This document shows positions 26,209-34,870 of a stretch of 64,000 bases of DNA, piece after piece; position 1 is the stretch's first letter; the number at the start of each line of letters is the position of its first letter. The DNA is taken from the NCBI RefSeq assembly GCF_032931615.1, contig NZ_CP136759.1:434001-498000 (forward strand), written 5' to 3'. A model generated the notes under the pieces. The model was not told the origin of the DNA. It worked only from the letters and a program-made list of their open reading frames with translations, and did not search any database. This stretch comes from Palleronia sp. LCG004 (GTDB lineage: Bacteria; Pseudomonadota; Alphaproteobacteria; Rhodobacterales; Rhodobacteraceae). A program made the translations under genes and the position numbers.

Positions 26209-26233
26209 GATCCATACGCGCAGGTTATGGATC
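26209..26233. promoter_or_regulatory. LysR-type operator: perfect inverted repeat with T-N11-A core
   Basis: GATCCATA, nine bases, TATGGATC: an 8-bp perfect dyad in the 120-base gap between gbcA (minus) and the LysR gene (plus), ending 19 bases before the LysR ATG. It contains the T-N11-A core (T26215, A26227) expected of LysR binding sites, so it probably mediates autoregulation and control of one or both divergent units. Confidence 0.6.
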
Positions 26234-26252
26234 GGGTCGTGAAAGCCCTCCG

Positions 26253-27170
26253 ATGCACCGACTGAGACGCAAGATTCCGTCGCTCTCCGCCCTGATCTCG
26301 TTCGAGGCCGCGGCGCGCTGCGAAAGCTTTACGCGCGCAGCCGACGAATTGGGCGTCTCGCAGGCCGCCGTCAGCCGGAGAATCAAGACGCTCGAGGACG
26401 AGATCGGCGTCGCGCTCTTCACCCGCGCCAACCGCCATGCCTATCTGACCGAGGAGGGCGCGCGCCTCTACGCCGCCGTGATCGGGGCCTTCGACGGGCT
26501 CGCCGATGCGGTCGAGGCGACGCAGGCCCCGCGCGTCGATCTGACCGTCGCCGTCTCCGTGGCCTTCGGTCATTTCCGACTGCTGCCCGCGCTGTCGGCC
26601 TTTCGCGAAAGCGCGCCGTCGCTGGGCCTCAGGGTCATTTCCGAGGATATCTGGAACGCACCGCGCGATCGCCAGATCGACGTCGCGGTCCGCTACGGGC
26701 GCCCCCCCTTCGCGGGCATGACCGTGGTGGGATCGCTGCGCGAGGCCATCGTGCCGGTCTGTGCGCCCGATCTGGCGCGCCAGCTTGCGGGCATCACCTT
26801 TGCCGAACTCGCCGGGCAGGGCCGCGCCGCGCTCATCGACAGCGATGCGCCCGAGCCGAGCTGGCTCGACTGGACGCGGTTCCTCAAGCGCAGCGGCTGG
26901 TCCGGTCCGATGGCCAGTCCGCGTCTCAGGTTCAGCAGCTATTCCGATTCCGTCTTCGCCGCGATCAACGGGCAGGGCGTGGCGCTGGGCTGGACCGGGC
27001 TTCTCGAACGGCCCCTGTCGGACGGCCGGCTCGAACCGCTGGACCTGCCCGCGCTCTGGCCGGAGGAGCGGCAATACATCGTCGTGCCCGATCACGGCCG
27101 GCGCACCTACAACGCGGACGTTCTGATCGACTGGATGGAAAAGACCTTCCGCCTCAGCGACGGGCGTTGA
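26253..27170 (+). CDS. LysR family regulator, probable choline-sulfate/betaine utilisation regulator
   Basis: 305 residues. The N-terminal winged helix-turn-helix is clear (SFTRAADELGVSQAAVSRRIKTLE, residues about 26-49, shown here as a HTH block), followed by the periplasmic-binding-like effector domain. The sequence start (RRKIPSLSALISFEAAARCESF) is like GcvA-group regulators that accompany choline sulfatase genes. It sits between gbcA (divergent) and betC (same strand, 82 bases downstream), and a palindrome lies just upstream. It probably responds to choline sulfate, choline or betaine; the inducer is inferred from neighbours only. Confidence 0.82.
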   Translation: MHRLRRKIPSLSALISFEAAARCESFTRAADELGVSQAAVSRRIKTLEDEIGVALFTRANRHAYLTEEGARLYAAVIGAFDGLADAVEATQAPRVDLTVAVSVAFGHFRLLPALSAFRESAPSLGLRVISEDIWNAPRDRQIDVAVRYGRPPFAGMTVVGSLREAIVPVCAPDLARQLAGITFAELAGQGRAALIDSDAPEPSWLDWTRFLKRSGWSGPMASPRLRFSSYSDSVFAAINGQGVALGWTGLLERPLSDGRLEPLDLPALWPEERQYIVVPDHGRRTYNADVLIDWMEKTFRLSDGR

Positions 27171-27252
27171 GCGGCGGGCGGGCGGGCGGTTGCGCGCGGG
27201 GTGGCGGCTGCTAGGCTCCGCGCCACACGACGCAAGCAGGAGGTCCGCCCGC

Positions 27253-28761
27253 GTGGAGAAGCCCAACATCCTCATCCTCATGGTCGATCAGTTGACGGGA
27301 ACGCTGTTTCCCGACGGGCCGGCCGAGTGGCTGCACGCGCCCAATCTGAAACGGCTGGCCGAACGCTCGCGCAGGTTCCGCAACTGCTATACCGCCTCGC
27401 CGCTCTGCGCGCCGGCCCGCGCGTCGTTCATGTCGGGGCTGCTGCCCAGCCGGACGCGCGTCTACGACAACGCCGCCGAATTCGCCTCCGACATCCCGAC
27501 CTACGCGCATCACCTGCGCAGGGCGGGCTGGCGGACCTGCCTGTCGGGCAAGATGCATTTCGTGGGCCCCGACCAGCTCCACGGGTTCGAGGAACGTCTG
27601 ACGACCGACATCTATCCGGCCGATTTCGGCTGGACCCCCGATTACCGCAAGCCCGGCGAGCGGATCGAATGGTGGTATCACAACATGGGGTCGGTGACGG
27701 GATCGGGCGTGGCCGAGATCACGAACCAGATGGAATACGACGACGACGTGGCCCATTGCGCGAAATCCTGGATCTACGACGCCGCGCGGGGGCAGGATTC
27801 GCGCCCCTGGTGCCTGACGGCCAGCTTCACCCATCCCCACGATCCTTACGTGGCGCGTCGGGAATTCTGGGATCTCTACGAGGATTGCGACCATCTGATG
27901 CCGCAGGTCCCCGAGATGCCCTACGAGGATCACGATCCCCATTCGCAGCGCATCCTCGACGCGAACGATCGCGGGAATTTCGACGTGACGCCCGAGGATG
28001 TCCGCCGCTCGCGGCGGGCCTACTTCGCCAATATCAGTTATCTCGACGGCAAGATCGGCGAGATCCTGAAGGTCCTCGACGATACGGAACAGGAGGCGAT
28101 CGTGCTCTTCGTCTCCGACCACGGCGACATGCTGGGCGAGCGGGGGCTGTGGTACAAGATGAGCTTCCTCGAAGGCTCGTCGCGCGTGCCGCTGATGATC
28201 TCGGCACCGGGGATGGAGGCGGGGCTCGACGAGACGCCCGTCTCGACCATCGACGTCTGCGCGACGCTCTGCGATCTGGCGGGCATCGATATCTCCGAAC
28301 TTTCCCCGTGGACGACGGGCGAGACGCTCGTCCCGCTCGGGCAGGGCGGCTCGCGCGACAGCCCGGTCGCGATGGAATACGCGGCCGAAGGGTCCTACGC
28401 GCCCCTCGTCGCACTGCGGCAGGGACGCTGGAAATACACCGCCTGCGCGCTCGACCCTGAACAACTTTTCGATCTGGTTGACGATCCGCACGAACTCATC
28501 AACCTCGCGGCCCGTCCGGAACACGCCGAAACGCTGGAGAGGTTTCGCCGCGAAACCTCCCGCCGGTGGACCCTCGACCGCTTCGACGCGGAAGTGCGCG
28601 AAAGCCAGGCGCGCCGCTGGGTCACCTACGAGGCGCTCCGGCAGGGCGGATACTACCCATGGGACTATCAACCGCTGCGCGTCGCGTCGGAGCGGTACAT
28701 GCGCAACCATATGGATCTGAACGTTCTGGAGGAGACCAAGCGCTTTCCAAGGGGCGCGTGA
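27253..28761 (+). CDS. betC: Choline sulfatase
   Basis: 502 residues from a GTG behind an AGGAGG ribosome site; an earlier in-frame start would add 21 residues without support. Type I sulfatase: metal ligands in LILMVDQL (Asp12), the formylglycine motif CAPAR with Cys52 as the residue to be oxidised, the LSGKMHFVGPDQ Lys/His block and VSDHGDMLGERG near 290. The C-terminal extension (WTLDRFDAEVRESQARRW) is the choline-sulfatase-specific end. It hydrolyses choline-O-sulfate to choline and sulfate, probably in the cytosol as no signal peptide is seen. betA, betB and a transporter are not in the window. Confidence 0.9.
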   Translation: MEKPNILILMVDQLTGTLFPDGPAEWLHAPNLKRLAERSRRFRNCYTASPLCAPARASFMSGLLPSRTRVYDNAAEFASDIPTYAHHLRRAGWRTCLSGKMHFVGPDQLHGFEERLTTDIYPADFGWTPDYRKPGERIEWWYHNMGSVTGSGVAEITNQMEYDDDVAHCAKSWIYDAARGQDSRPWCLTASFTHPHDPYVARREFWDLYEDCDHLMPQVPEMPYEDHDPHSQRILDANDRGNFDVTPEDVRRSRRAYFANISYLDGKIGEILKVLDDTEQEAIVLFVSDHGDMLGERGLWYKMSFLEGSSRVPLMISAPGMEAGLDETPVSTIDVCATLCDLAGIDISELSPWTTGETLVPLGQGGSRDSPVAMEYAAEGSYAPLVALRQGRWKYTACALDPEQLFDLVDDPHELINLAARPEHAETLERFRRETSRRWTLDRFDAEVRESQARRWVTYEALRQGGYYPWDYQPLRVASERYMRNHMDLNVLEETKRFPRGA

Positions 28762-28790
28762 TTCCAAGGGAAACGGATTAATGTGCCGGA

Positions 28791-28824
28791 GGGCGCGGCG
28801 ACGGGGGTCGCCGTGCCCTTTTTT
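28791..28824 (+). terminator. Rho-independent terminator of betC
   Basis: GGGCGCGGCGAC pairs with GTCGCCGTGCCC (12 bp, one G-T position) around a GGGG loop, followed at once by six T residues. It lies 30 bases after the betC stop. Confidence 0.92.
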
Positions 28825-28925
28825 ATGTGGGGGGAGTGGTACGAACGTCGCGATTGACTTTCCGAGTATTTCGGTCAGGAATGGATCGAGCGATCCGACA
28901 GGCCCCATCCGAAGCGAGTTCCCCC

Positions 28926-29423
28926 ATGATCCGAGCGACCTTTCCCGAGACAGAGACCGGCCATCCGCGCGGGGCCGCGCCCGTGGGGCAGCTGAGCGAG
29001 CTTCCCGCGCTGGAGAGGGTGGCGATCGGGCTCGACCGTGCGTGGTGCGATGGCGGGGAGGGCCGGGCCCTGATCGCGCGGGAGATCGCGCGGGTGCTGC
29101 CGCCGGCGGAGGTCTTTGCCGCGGTGGAAGAGTTCGACGACCTGATGCGGACGATGATCGCCGGTCAACGGCGCAGGATCATGCGCCACGGGCTCGAATG
29201 TCCGTGCTTCTGCGGGGACGAGGCGGCGTTCGCGCAGATGATCGCGGCGGCCGCCATGCGCGATCGCGACGATGCGATGCTGTTCGCGGCGACGCTGGTC
29301 TCGGGGCCCGCGGCCTTCAGGCTGGTCGCCATCGCCGAGGCGCTCGGTCAGGTGTTCCTGCGGCTCGCGCGGTCGGCGGGGCCCGCCGCGCCGCATGCGG
29401 GATGCGGCGCGACGCGGCACTGA
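28926..29423 (+). CDS. Unknown protein with Cys-rich ECPCFCGDE motif
   Basis: 165 residues from the ATG giving MIRATFPETE; in-frame starts further upstream (28881, 28827) are possible but lie next to the betC terminator. Mostly helical, with a central motif HGLECPCFCGDEAAF (about 91-105) containing three closely spaced Cys and further Cys at about 44 and near the C-terminus. The motif suggests a metal or redox site but I do not recognise a family. Composition and codon use fit the genome. It ends 4 bases before the convergent transglycosylase gene. Confidence 0.65.
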   Translation: MIRATFPETETGHPRGAAPVGQLSELPALERVAIGLDRAWCDGGEGRALIAREIARVLPPAEVFAAVEEFDDLMRTMIAGQRRRIMRHGLECPCFCGDEAAFAQMIAAAAMRDRDDAMLFAATLVSGPAAFRLVAIAEALGQVFLRLARSAGPAAPHAGCGATRH

Positions 29424-29427
29424 AACG

Positions 29428-30603
29428 TCAGAGCGCCTTCAGAAGCTCGCGCGTGGGCCATGCATCGACGGGCATGCCGAGGCGGCTCTGTTCGGCACGG
29501 ATCGCGGACCGCGTGCCCGCGCCCAGGATGCCGTCGATTTCTCCCACGTCATGGCCGCGTGCGGCCAGCCGCTCCTGAAGCGCGCGCATCTCGCCGTCGG
29601 ACAGGGCGGGGGGAGGATTACCGGCATCGAAGACCGGCGCACCGTCGAGACGATTGGCGAAGTAGGCCGCCGTCAGCACATAGGTAAAGCTCTGGTTCCA
29701 TTCAAAATAGACGTCGAAATTCGGATAGGCGACGAAGGCGGGGCCGAACCGTCCCTGAGGCAGGATGATCGAGCCCGGCAGGTCGGGCCGGTCGAATTCG
29801 CCATCGCGTGCCGCGACACCCAGCGAGCGCCATTCGGACACCGGGCGGGTCGTCTCGAGCCCCGTCGCGGCCCAGTCGAAATCCTGCGGCAGCGTGACTT
29901 CCTCGAGCCATGGCTCGTTCGGCCGCCAGCCCAGCGATTGCAGCATCTTGCCGCCGGACATCAAGGCGTCGGGCACCGATGTCTTGAGCAGGACATGACC
30001 GTCGCCATCGCCGTCCACGCCGTTTTCGAGGATGTCCTCGGGCAGCATCTGGACCATCCCGATTTCGCCCGCCCAGGCCCCGGTCGTGGTGTCCGGGTCG
30101 AGATCGCCATGCCGGAAGAGTTCGAGCGCCGCGAAGACCTGGGGCAGGAAGAGCTCGGGGCGTCGGCAATCATGGGCCAGCGTCATGAGCGAGTTGACCG
30201 TGTTGAAGTCGCCCTGCACAGCGCCGTAATCCGTCTCGAACGCCCAGAAGGCGAGAAGCACGCCGCGGGAGACGCCGTATTCGCGCTCCACCCGGTCGAA
30301 CACGTCGTCGTGGCGCTGCGCGTTGGCGCGCCCGCGCTCGATCCGGTCGTTCGAGATCAGACGGCGCGCGAAATCGGTGAAGGGCAGGGTGAAGACCCCC
30401 TGCCGACGATCCGCGTCGATCGTGCGCTGGTCGAAGCGCGTGCCGTCGAAGAAGTCGCGCGCGACGCCCGGATCGGTGCCGCGGGCGACGGCCTCCTGTT
30501 CCATCGCCGCGCGGAAATCGTCGAAACTGCCGCCGCAGGAGACCTGCGCCGACGCCCCTCCGGCTGCGAGGGCGAGGGTCAGGGTGGCGAATGCGAGACG
30601 CAT
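29428..30603 (-). CDS. Lytic murein transglycosylase, MltB type, with peptidoglycan-binding domain
   Basis: 391 residues starting at MRLAFATLTLAL, which gives a proper signal peptide ending ASA; a start 42 bases upstream gives a poor leader. The catalytic domain has the Glu of FWAFETDYGAVQGDFNT (about 117) and the GAWAGEIGMVQMLP block (about 173), with WNQSFTYVLTAAYFANRL at its end. A C-terminal PG_binding_1 domain follows (about 335-391, LSDGEMRALQERLAARG and DGILGAGTRSAIR). It cleaves glycan strands in the periplasm to give anhydromuropeptides. No lipobox, so it is probably a soluble form. Confidence 0.9.
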   Translation of the reverse strand: MRLAFATLTLALAAGGASAQVSCGGSFDDFRAAMEQEAVARGTDPGVARDFFDGTRFDQRTIDADRRQGVFTLPFTDFARRLISNDRIERGRANAQRHDDVFDRVEREYGVSRGVLLAFWAFETDYGAVQGDFNTVNSLMTLAHDCRRPELFLPQVFAALELFRHGDLDPDTTTGAWAGEIGMVQMLPEDILENGVDGDGDGHVLLKTSVPDALMSGGKMLQSLGWRPNEPWLEEVTLPQDFDWAATGLETTRPVSEWRSLGVAARDGEFDRPDLPGSIILPQGRFGPAFVAYPNFDVYFEWNQSFTYVLTAAYFANRLDGAPVFDAGNPPPALSDGEMRALQERLAARGHDVGEIDGILGAGTRSAIRAEQSRLGMPVDAWPTRELLKAL

Positions 30604-30675
30604 GGGCGAGGCTCCGGTCTGGGGATGTCGGCCGAGGAGTAGCATCCCGCGCGCCCGTCACAAGTCACGGGGCCG

Positions 30676-31683
30676 TCACGTCACCGGCAGCGCGACATCC
30701 CGCCCATGCGGCTCCCACCAGTCGAGGTCCGGATTGACCGGAATGATCCTGTTCGGATTGATGGTGTCGTGGCTGTAATGGTAGTGCCGAACGATATGGT
30801 CGAAATGCACCGTGTCGGCGATCGTGCCGCCATCGGGCGTCTGCCACTGATAGAGCTCGCGCGTGTAGGCCCAGAGATTCGGGTAGTCGATGATGCGCTT
30901 GCGGTTGCACTTGAAGTGCAGGTGATAGACCAGATCGAACCGCACCAGCGTCGAGAAAAGCCGCCAGTCGGCCTCGGTGATCCTGTCGCCCAGCAGGTAG
31001 CGCCGTTCGGCCAGGATCGATTCGAGCCAGTCGAGACTGTCGAAGAGCGGAAAGACCGCCGCCTCGTAGGCTTCCTGCGTGGTGGCGAAGCCGGCCTTGT
31101 AGACGCCGTTGTTGACCGTTTCGTAGACGCGGTCGTTGATCGGGTCGATCTCGTCCTGCAGATCCTCGGGCCAGTAATCGTCGGTATTGCCGGTGATCCC
31201 GTCGAAGGCCGAGTTCAGCATGCGGATGATGTCGGCCGATTCGTTCGACACGATCGTCTCGCGTTCGAGATCCCAGAGGATCGGCACGGTGACCCGGCCC
31301 GTCGTCTCCGGATCGGCCCGGAGGTAGATGTCGCGCGCGAAGGGCAGGCCGTAGACCTTGTCGCCGGTCGTGCCGTCGAAATCGGTATCGAAGGTCCAGC
31401 CGTCGCCCAGCATGTCGGGATGCACGACCGACACGTCGATGATGTCCTCGAGCTGCTTGAGCTTGAGGAAGAAGAGGGCACGGTTGGCCCAGGGACAGGC
31501 ATAGGACACGTAGAGGTGATAGCGGTTCGGCGCGGCCTCGAACCCGCCTTCGCCCGTCGGGCCGGGGCTTCCGTCGGGGGTGATCCAGTTGCGGTAGTCG
31601 GAGGTCGATCTCTCGAACGCGCCGCCGGTGCTTTCGGTGTCGTACCAGACGTCCTTCCAGACGCCGTCGATCAGCTTGCCCAT
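30676..31683 (-). CDS. yqjG: Glutathionyl-hydroquinone reductase
   Basis: 335 residues starting at MGKLIDGVW. It has the Xi-class glutathione transferase layout: N-terminal thioredoxin-like domain with the catalytic YACPWANRALFF (Cys about 61), the ETIVSNESADIIRML glutathione-binding segment and a helical C-terminal domain with YLLGDRITEADWRLF and HYHYSHDTINPNRIIP. It reduces glutathionyl-hydroquinones to hydroquinones using glutathione, often in detoxification of quinones. It is a single-gene unit next to the transglycosylase gene. Confidence 0.92.
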   Translation of the reverse strand: MGKLIDGVWKDVWYDTESTGGAFERSTSDYRNWITPDGSPGPTGEGGFEAAPNRYHLYVSYACPWANRALFFLKLKQLEDIIDVSVVHPDMLGDGWTFDTDFDGTTGDKVYGLPFARDIYLRADPETTGRVTVPILWDLERETIVSNESADIIRMLNSAFDGITGNTDDYWPEDLQDEIDPINDRVYETVNNGVYKAGFATTQEAYEAAVFPLFDSLDWLESILAERRYLLGDRITEADWRLFSTLVRFDLVYHLHFKCNRKRIIDYPNLWAYTRELYQWQTPDGGTIADTVHFDHIVRHYHYSHDTINPNRIIPVNPDLDWWEPHGRDVALPVT

Positions 31684-31858
31684 GCCAGGTCTCCATTCTT
31701 CGTCGCTGCGGGACCTAGCACGCCGGATGCGGGCGTCCCGCGCGCGATGAACCGGTCGTGATCGAATCGCACCCGATCGGTGCATCTTCCCCCTTGTCGA
31801 GACTTGATTTTTTGCCCGTTTGCGTCACCTTGGATCGCAACGGGGGAAGGGGGTCGAA

Positions 31859-32197
31859 ATGGACGAATTCTGTCTCAGCGACATCGACATGTCGCTTGCA
31901 CGCGATCGCAGGGCACCCCCCGTGACGATCGTCTCGAACGGCCATCGCATGCCCGTTCGCCGCCGCTGGCGGACCGGATTTTCGGTCGAAGGGCAGTATC
32001 TGCGTCATCTGCGCGGCCTCGTCGAGCTCTACGAGGGGGACCGGATGATCGGCTGGTGCCTCGTCTCCCATGATTCGAGCGACGGTAACGAGCACCGGTT
32101 CGAGTTCAAGCGCGTCACGTGGTGCGACGAGAGCCCTCCCGTCGATTTCGACGCGATGCCGGAGGATGTGGACGACGGCGGGATGCCCGTCCTCTAG
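31859..32197 (+). CDS. Small protein of unknown function
   Basis: 112 residues from an ATG preceded by a GGGGGAAGGGGG ribosome site; a TTG start 39 bases upstream is less likely. The sequence has a basic middle (MPVRRRWRTGF) and a compact beta-rich core with GWCLVSHDSSDGNEHRFEFKRVTWCDE, ending in an acidic tail. Two Trp-Cys positions (GWCL, TWCD) stand out. No family recognised and no signal peptide. Its stop overlaps the stop of the convergent RNase T2 gene by 4 bases. The coding call rests on start quality, codon pattern and the snug convergent arrangement. Confidence 0.6.
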   Translation: MDEFCLSDIDMSLARDRRAPPVTIVSNGHRMPVRRRWRTGFSVEGQYLRHLRGLVELYEGDRMIGWCLVSHDSSDGNEHRFEFKRVTWCDESPPVDFDAMPEDVDDGGMPVL

Positions 32198-32826
32198 CGC
32201 GGAAGCTCCATCAGGGCGTCCGAAAGGGTGCAGTCGCGGATCACGTCCGCCCCGCAGCGCCGCGGCGCGAGATCACGGTCGAGGCAGATCCGCACCTCCT
32301 GGATCCGGTCCGCGCGGCAGGTGACCGTCACGCCATCCGCAAAGAGCGCAGAATCGGCCGCGACGAAAGCCTCCTCCACCGCGCGGGCGGGGAGCCGGAG
32401 GGGGCGATCCGCATCCCGCAGGGCGGCGGGGCGGCGGACGGCCTCGAACGCGGCGCGGGAGGTGGCGAAATACGTCTCGGGCGGCAGGCCGGTGCACCGA
32501 CCGTGCTTTTTCCACTGATGCCAGGCGGCTCCTCCGTCGCCCATGATATCGGCCATCGCCGCGGTCTCGCGCCGCGAGGGGTCGCGCGTCACGCGCTCGC
32601 AATATTCGGGGTAACCGGTCTCGTATTGCGGCCAGAGCCCGTGCAGCACCCAGCCGAACCCTGCCGCCTCGTCGCATTGCGGCGAGCCGCGCTCGCGCCC
32701 CGTCAGCGCGCACCACGTCGGCGACCACGAGAGCGACAGCACATAGTAGTCGAACCGCCCCGCGCGGTCCTGCGCGTGACCGGCCGGCGGAAGGACGAGC
32801 AGTGCGGCGAGAAGCATCCGGAACAT
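32194..32826 (-). CDS. RNase T2 family ribonuclease, secreted
   Basis: 210 residues when started at MFRMLLAALL, giving a signal peptide that ends near HAQ. Both catalytic segments of the T2 family are intact: CAS1 in FGWVLHGLWPQY and CAS2 in WHQWKKHGRCTG, each with the catalytic His, and the flanking Cys needed for disulfides. It should cut RNA without base specificity in the periplasm or outside, for nucleotide scavenging. A start 24 bases upstream is possible. It is divergent from the trcR gene. Confidence 0.9.
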   Translation of the reverse strand: MFRMLLAALLVLPPAGHAQDRAGRFDYYVLSLSWSPTWCALTGRERGSPQCDEAAGFGWVLHGLWPQYETGYPEYCERVTRDPSRRETAAMADIMGDGGAAWHQWKKHGRCTGLPPETYFATSRAAFEAVRRPAALRDADRPLRLPARAVEEAFVAADSALFADGVTVTCRADRIQEVRICLDRDLAPRRCGADVIRDCTLSDALMELPR

Positions 32827-32967
32827 TTGGGGTCTTTCCTTGGGAGGCACATTTCCCTATATGATTTTCCGAAGTTCCCCGACACTGCGAACTTGGGTCC
32901 CTTTCCGGGACCCGGCCCCTGGACCCGGGCCACGGGGAAGCCTTGTTTGAACGATGGAGCGCTCGCG

Positions 32968-33744
32968 ATGTCCGATAAACCGATCATGGCAAAGGCCACG
33001 GCCGTCTGGCTGGTCGACAACACGACCCTCACATTCAAGCAGGTGGCCGATTTCTGCAGCCTGCACGAGCTCGAGGTGCAGGGCATCGCCGATGGCGACG
33101 TGGCCGCCGGCGTGAAGGGGTTCGATCCGGTGTCGAACAACCAGCTCACGCAGGACGAGATCGACCGCGCCGAGAAGGACCCGACCCACAGGCTCAAGCT
33201 CAAGTTCAACCCCGCCGCTGTCGGCGAGGAGAAGCGTCGCGGACCGCGCTACACGCCGCTGTCCAAGCGTCAGGACCGCCCCGCCTCGATCCTGTGGCTG
33301 GTGAAGTTCCACCCCGAGCTTGCCGATGCGCAGATCAGCCGTCTCGTCGGCACGACGAAGCCCACGATCCAGGCGATCCGCGAGCGCACGCACTGGAACA
33401 TCAACAACATCGAGCCGATCGACCCCGTCGCGCTTGGCCTGTGCAAGCAGAGCGAACTCGACCAGCAGGTCCAGAAGGCCAATGCCAAGCGCGCGCGCGA
33501 AGGTCAGGTCATGTCGGACGATGAGCGCCGCAAGCTCGTCTCGACCGAGCAGAGCCTCGGCGGCGAGGCCGAGCCGAAGATGCCTTCCGCGATCTCGGGG
33601 CTCGAGACGTTCAGCCTGTCGAATACCGGCGAGGAGCTCGAGGAGACGGCGCATGACGTGCCCGACGCCGAGAGTTTCTTCAACCTGCCGAACGACGAGG
33701 CGGAGGACGAGACCGATACGGACGATGACGACCGCGGCGCTTGA
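32968..33744 (+). CDS. trcR: DUF1013 protein, TrcR-like cell cycle transcriptional regulator
   Basis: 258 residues. The N-terminal half is the DUF1013 domain, conserved in alphaproteobacteria (PIMAKATAVWLVDNTTLTFKQVADFC, then HELEVQGIADGDVAAGVKG and SILWLVKFHPELADAQISRLVG, which looks like a helix-turn-helix ending TKPTIQAIRERTHW). The C-terminal 80 residues are acidic and low complexity. The Caulobacter homologue, TrcR, associates with RNA polymerase and affects cell cycle genes. It stands alone, upstream of the acpS block. Confidence 0.8.
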   Translation: MSDKPIMAKATAVWLVDNTTLTFKQVADFCSLHELEVQGIADGDVAAGVKGFDPVSNNQLTQDEIDRAEKDPTHRLKLKFNPAAVGEEKRRGPRYTPLSKRQDRPASILWLVKFHPELADAQISRLVGTTKPTIQAIRERTHWNINNIEPIDPVALGLCKQSELDQQVQKANAKRAREGQVMSDDERRKLVSTEQSLGGEAEPKMPSAISGLETFSLSNTGEELEETAHDVPDAESFFNLPNDEAEDETDTDDDDRGA

Positions 33745-33846
33745 TCGGCGCGCGCGACCGCTCCTCTTTGCTTTTCCAAATACGCCGGCCGTCGCGCGGG
33801 GCAGGCACCGTCCTGCGGGCGGCGCACTGAGCGCGGGACGGTCGTC

Positions 33847-34260
33847 ATGATCCTCGGGATCGGCACGGACCTTGCCAATATCGACCGGATCGCCGGAACG
33901 CTCGAGCGGTTCGGCGACCGGTTCCGCAACCGGGTCTTCACGCCCCGCGAACAGGCCAAGGCCGAGCGGCGCGCCGATGTCGCCGGCACCTATGCCAAGC
34001 GCTGGGCCGCGAAGGAGGCCTGTTCCAAGGCGCTGGGAACCGGCCTGCGGATGGGCATCGCCTGGAAGGACATGGCGGTCACCAATCTCGAGACCGGCCA
34101 GCCGGTGATGGAGGTCACGGGCTGGGCGGCGGATCGTCTCGCCGCCATGACGCCCGAGGGGTTCGAGGCGGTCATCCACGTGAGCCTCACCGACGATCAC
34201 CCGTGGGCGCAGGCCTTCGTCGTGATCGAGGCGCGACGTCTGGACGCGCACCGGGGCTGA
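33847..34260 (+). CDS. acpS: Holo-[acyl-carrier-protein] synthase
   Basis: 137 residues. The family signature is complete: [12 protein letters not shown] at the start (metal-binding Asp at about 6) and [16 protein letters not shown] near 56 (second metal ligand Glu). It transfers 4'-phosphopantetheine from CoA to ACP. It opens the acpS / lepB / rnc / era / recO block usual for Rhodobacterales. Confidence 0.95.
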   Translation: MILGIGTDLANIDRIAGTLERFGDRFRNRVFTPREQAKAERRADVAGTYAKRWAAKEACSKALGTGLRMGIAWKDMAVTNLETGQPVMEVTGWAADRLAAMTPEGFEAVIHVSLTDDHPWAQAFVVIEARRLDAHRG

Positions 34261-34329
34261 TCGGAACCGGAACCGCGCAGGCCGGATCACGTTCGGGGCC
34301 AAGGTCGCCCGAGGACGAGAGGATCCCCC

Positions 34330-34815
34330 ATGCCCCAGACGGAACCCACCGACGCCGAGAAGGGCACGCTTGCCCGCGCCATCACCCGCGCGCAGGGGCT
34401 GGCCGAGAAGGGCCACGACGCGCCGATCGTCGCCGCCGTCATGGAAGAGGACGACGTCCTCGCCTGGGGCGACAACGAGGTGCATCTGGATCACGACCCC
34501 TCCCGCCATGCCGAGATCGTCGCCATCGCCGCCGCCTGCGAGGCCCGCGAGAGCGCGGATCTGAAGGGATTGACGCTCGTCACGACGCTTCAGCCCTGCG
34601 AGATGTGCCTGGGCGCGATGCGTTTCGCGGGCATTTCGCGGATCGTCTTCGCCGCCGGGCGGCCGCATGTGGATGACCGGTATTTCGTCTATCACGGTCT
34701 TTCGCTGGAGGAATTCGACGCGGCCAGCGATGGCGGGATCGACTGGGCCGGTCACGTGATGGAGGAGGACGTGCTCAACCTCTACGGCAAGGGGGCGGCA
34801 GAGCCCGCCGCTTGA
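34330..34815 (+). CDS. Nucleoside/nucleobase deaminase, zinc-dependent
   Basis: 161 residues. CDA-fold motifs: HAEIV (His zinc ligand and catalytic Glu, about 58-62) and PCEMCLGAM (two Cys zinc ligands, about 88-96). The sequence between and the C-terminal part look more like guanine deaminase-type nucleoside deaminases than TadA. It lies between acpS and lepB, an insertion in the normally compact block. Substrate could be guanine, cytosine or a modified base. Confidence 0.8.
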   Translation: MPQTEPTDAEKGTLARAITRAQGLAEKGHDAPIVAAVMEEDDVLAWGDNEVHLDHDPSRHAEIVAIAAACEARESADLKGLTLVTTLQPCEMCLGAMRFAGISRIVFAAGRPHVDDRYFVYHGLSLEEFDAASDGGIDWAGHVMEEDVLNLYGKGAAEPAA

Positions 34816-34870
34816 CACGTCGGGCCGGGCCAACCATGAAGCGGCGATCTCCACGAAAGGACGCGCGCCG

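Noticed and set aside
26133..27281. Long N-terminal extension of the gbcA frame
   Set aside because: It would run through the LysR gene on the other strand. The AAGGAGG site and the family start fix the gbcA start at 26132.
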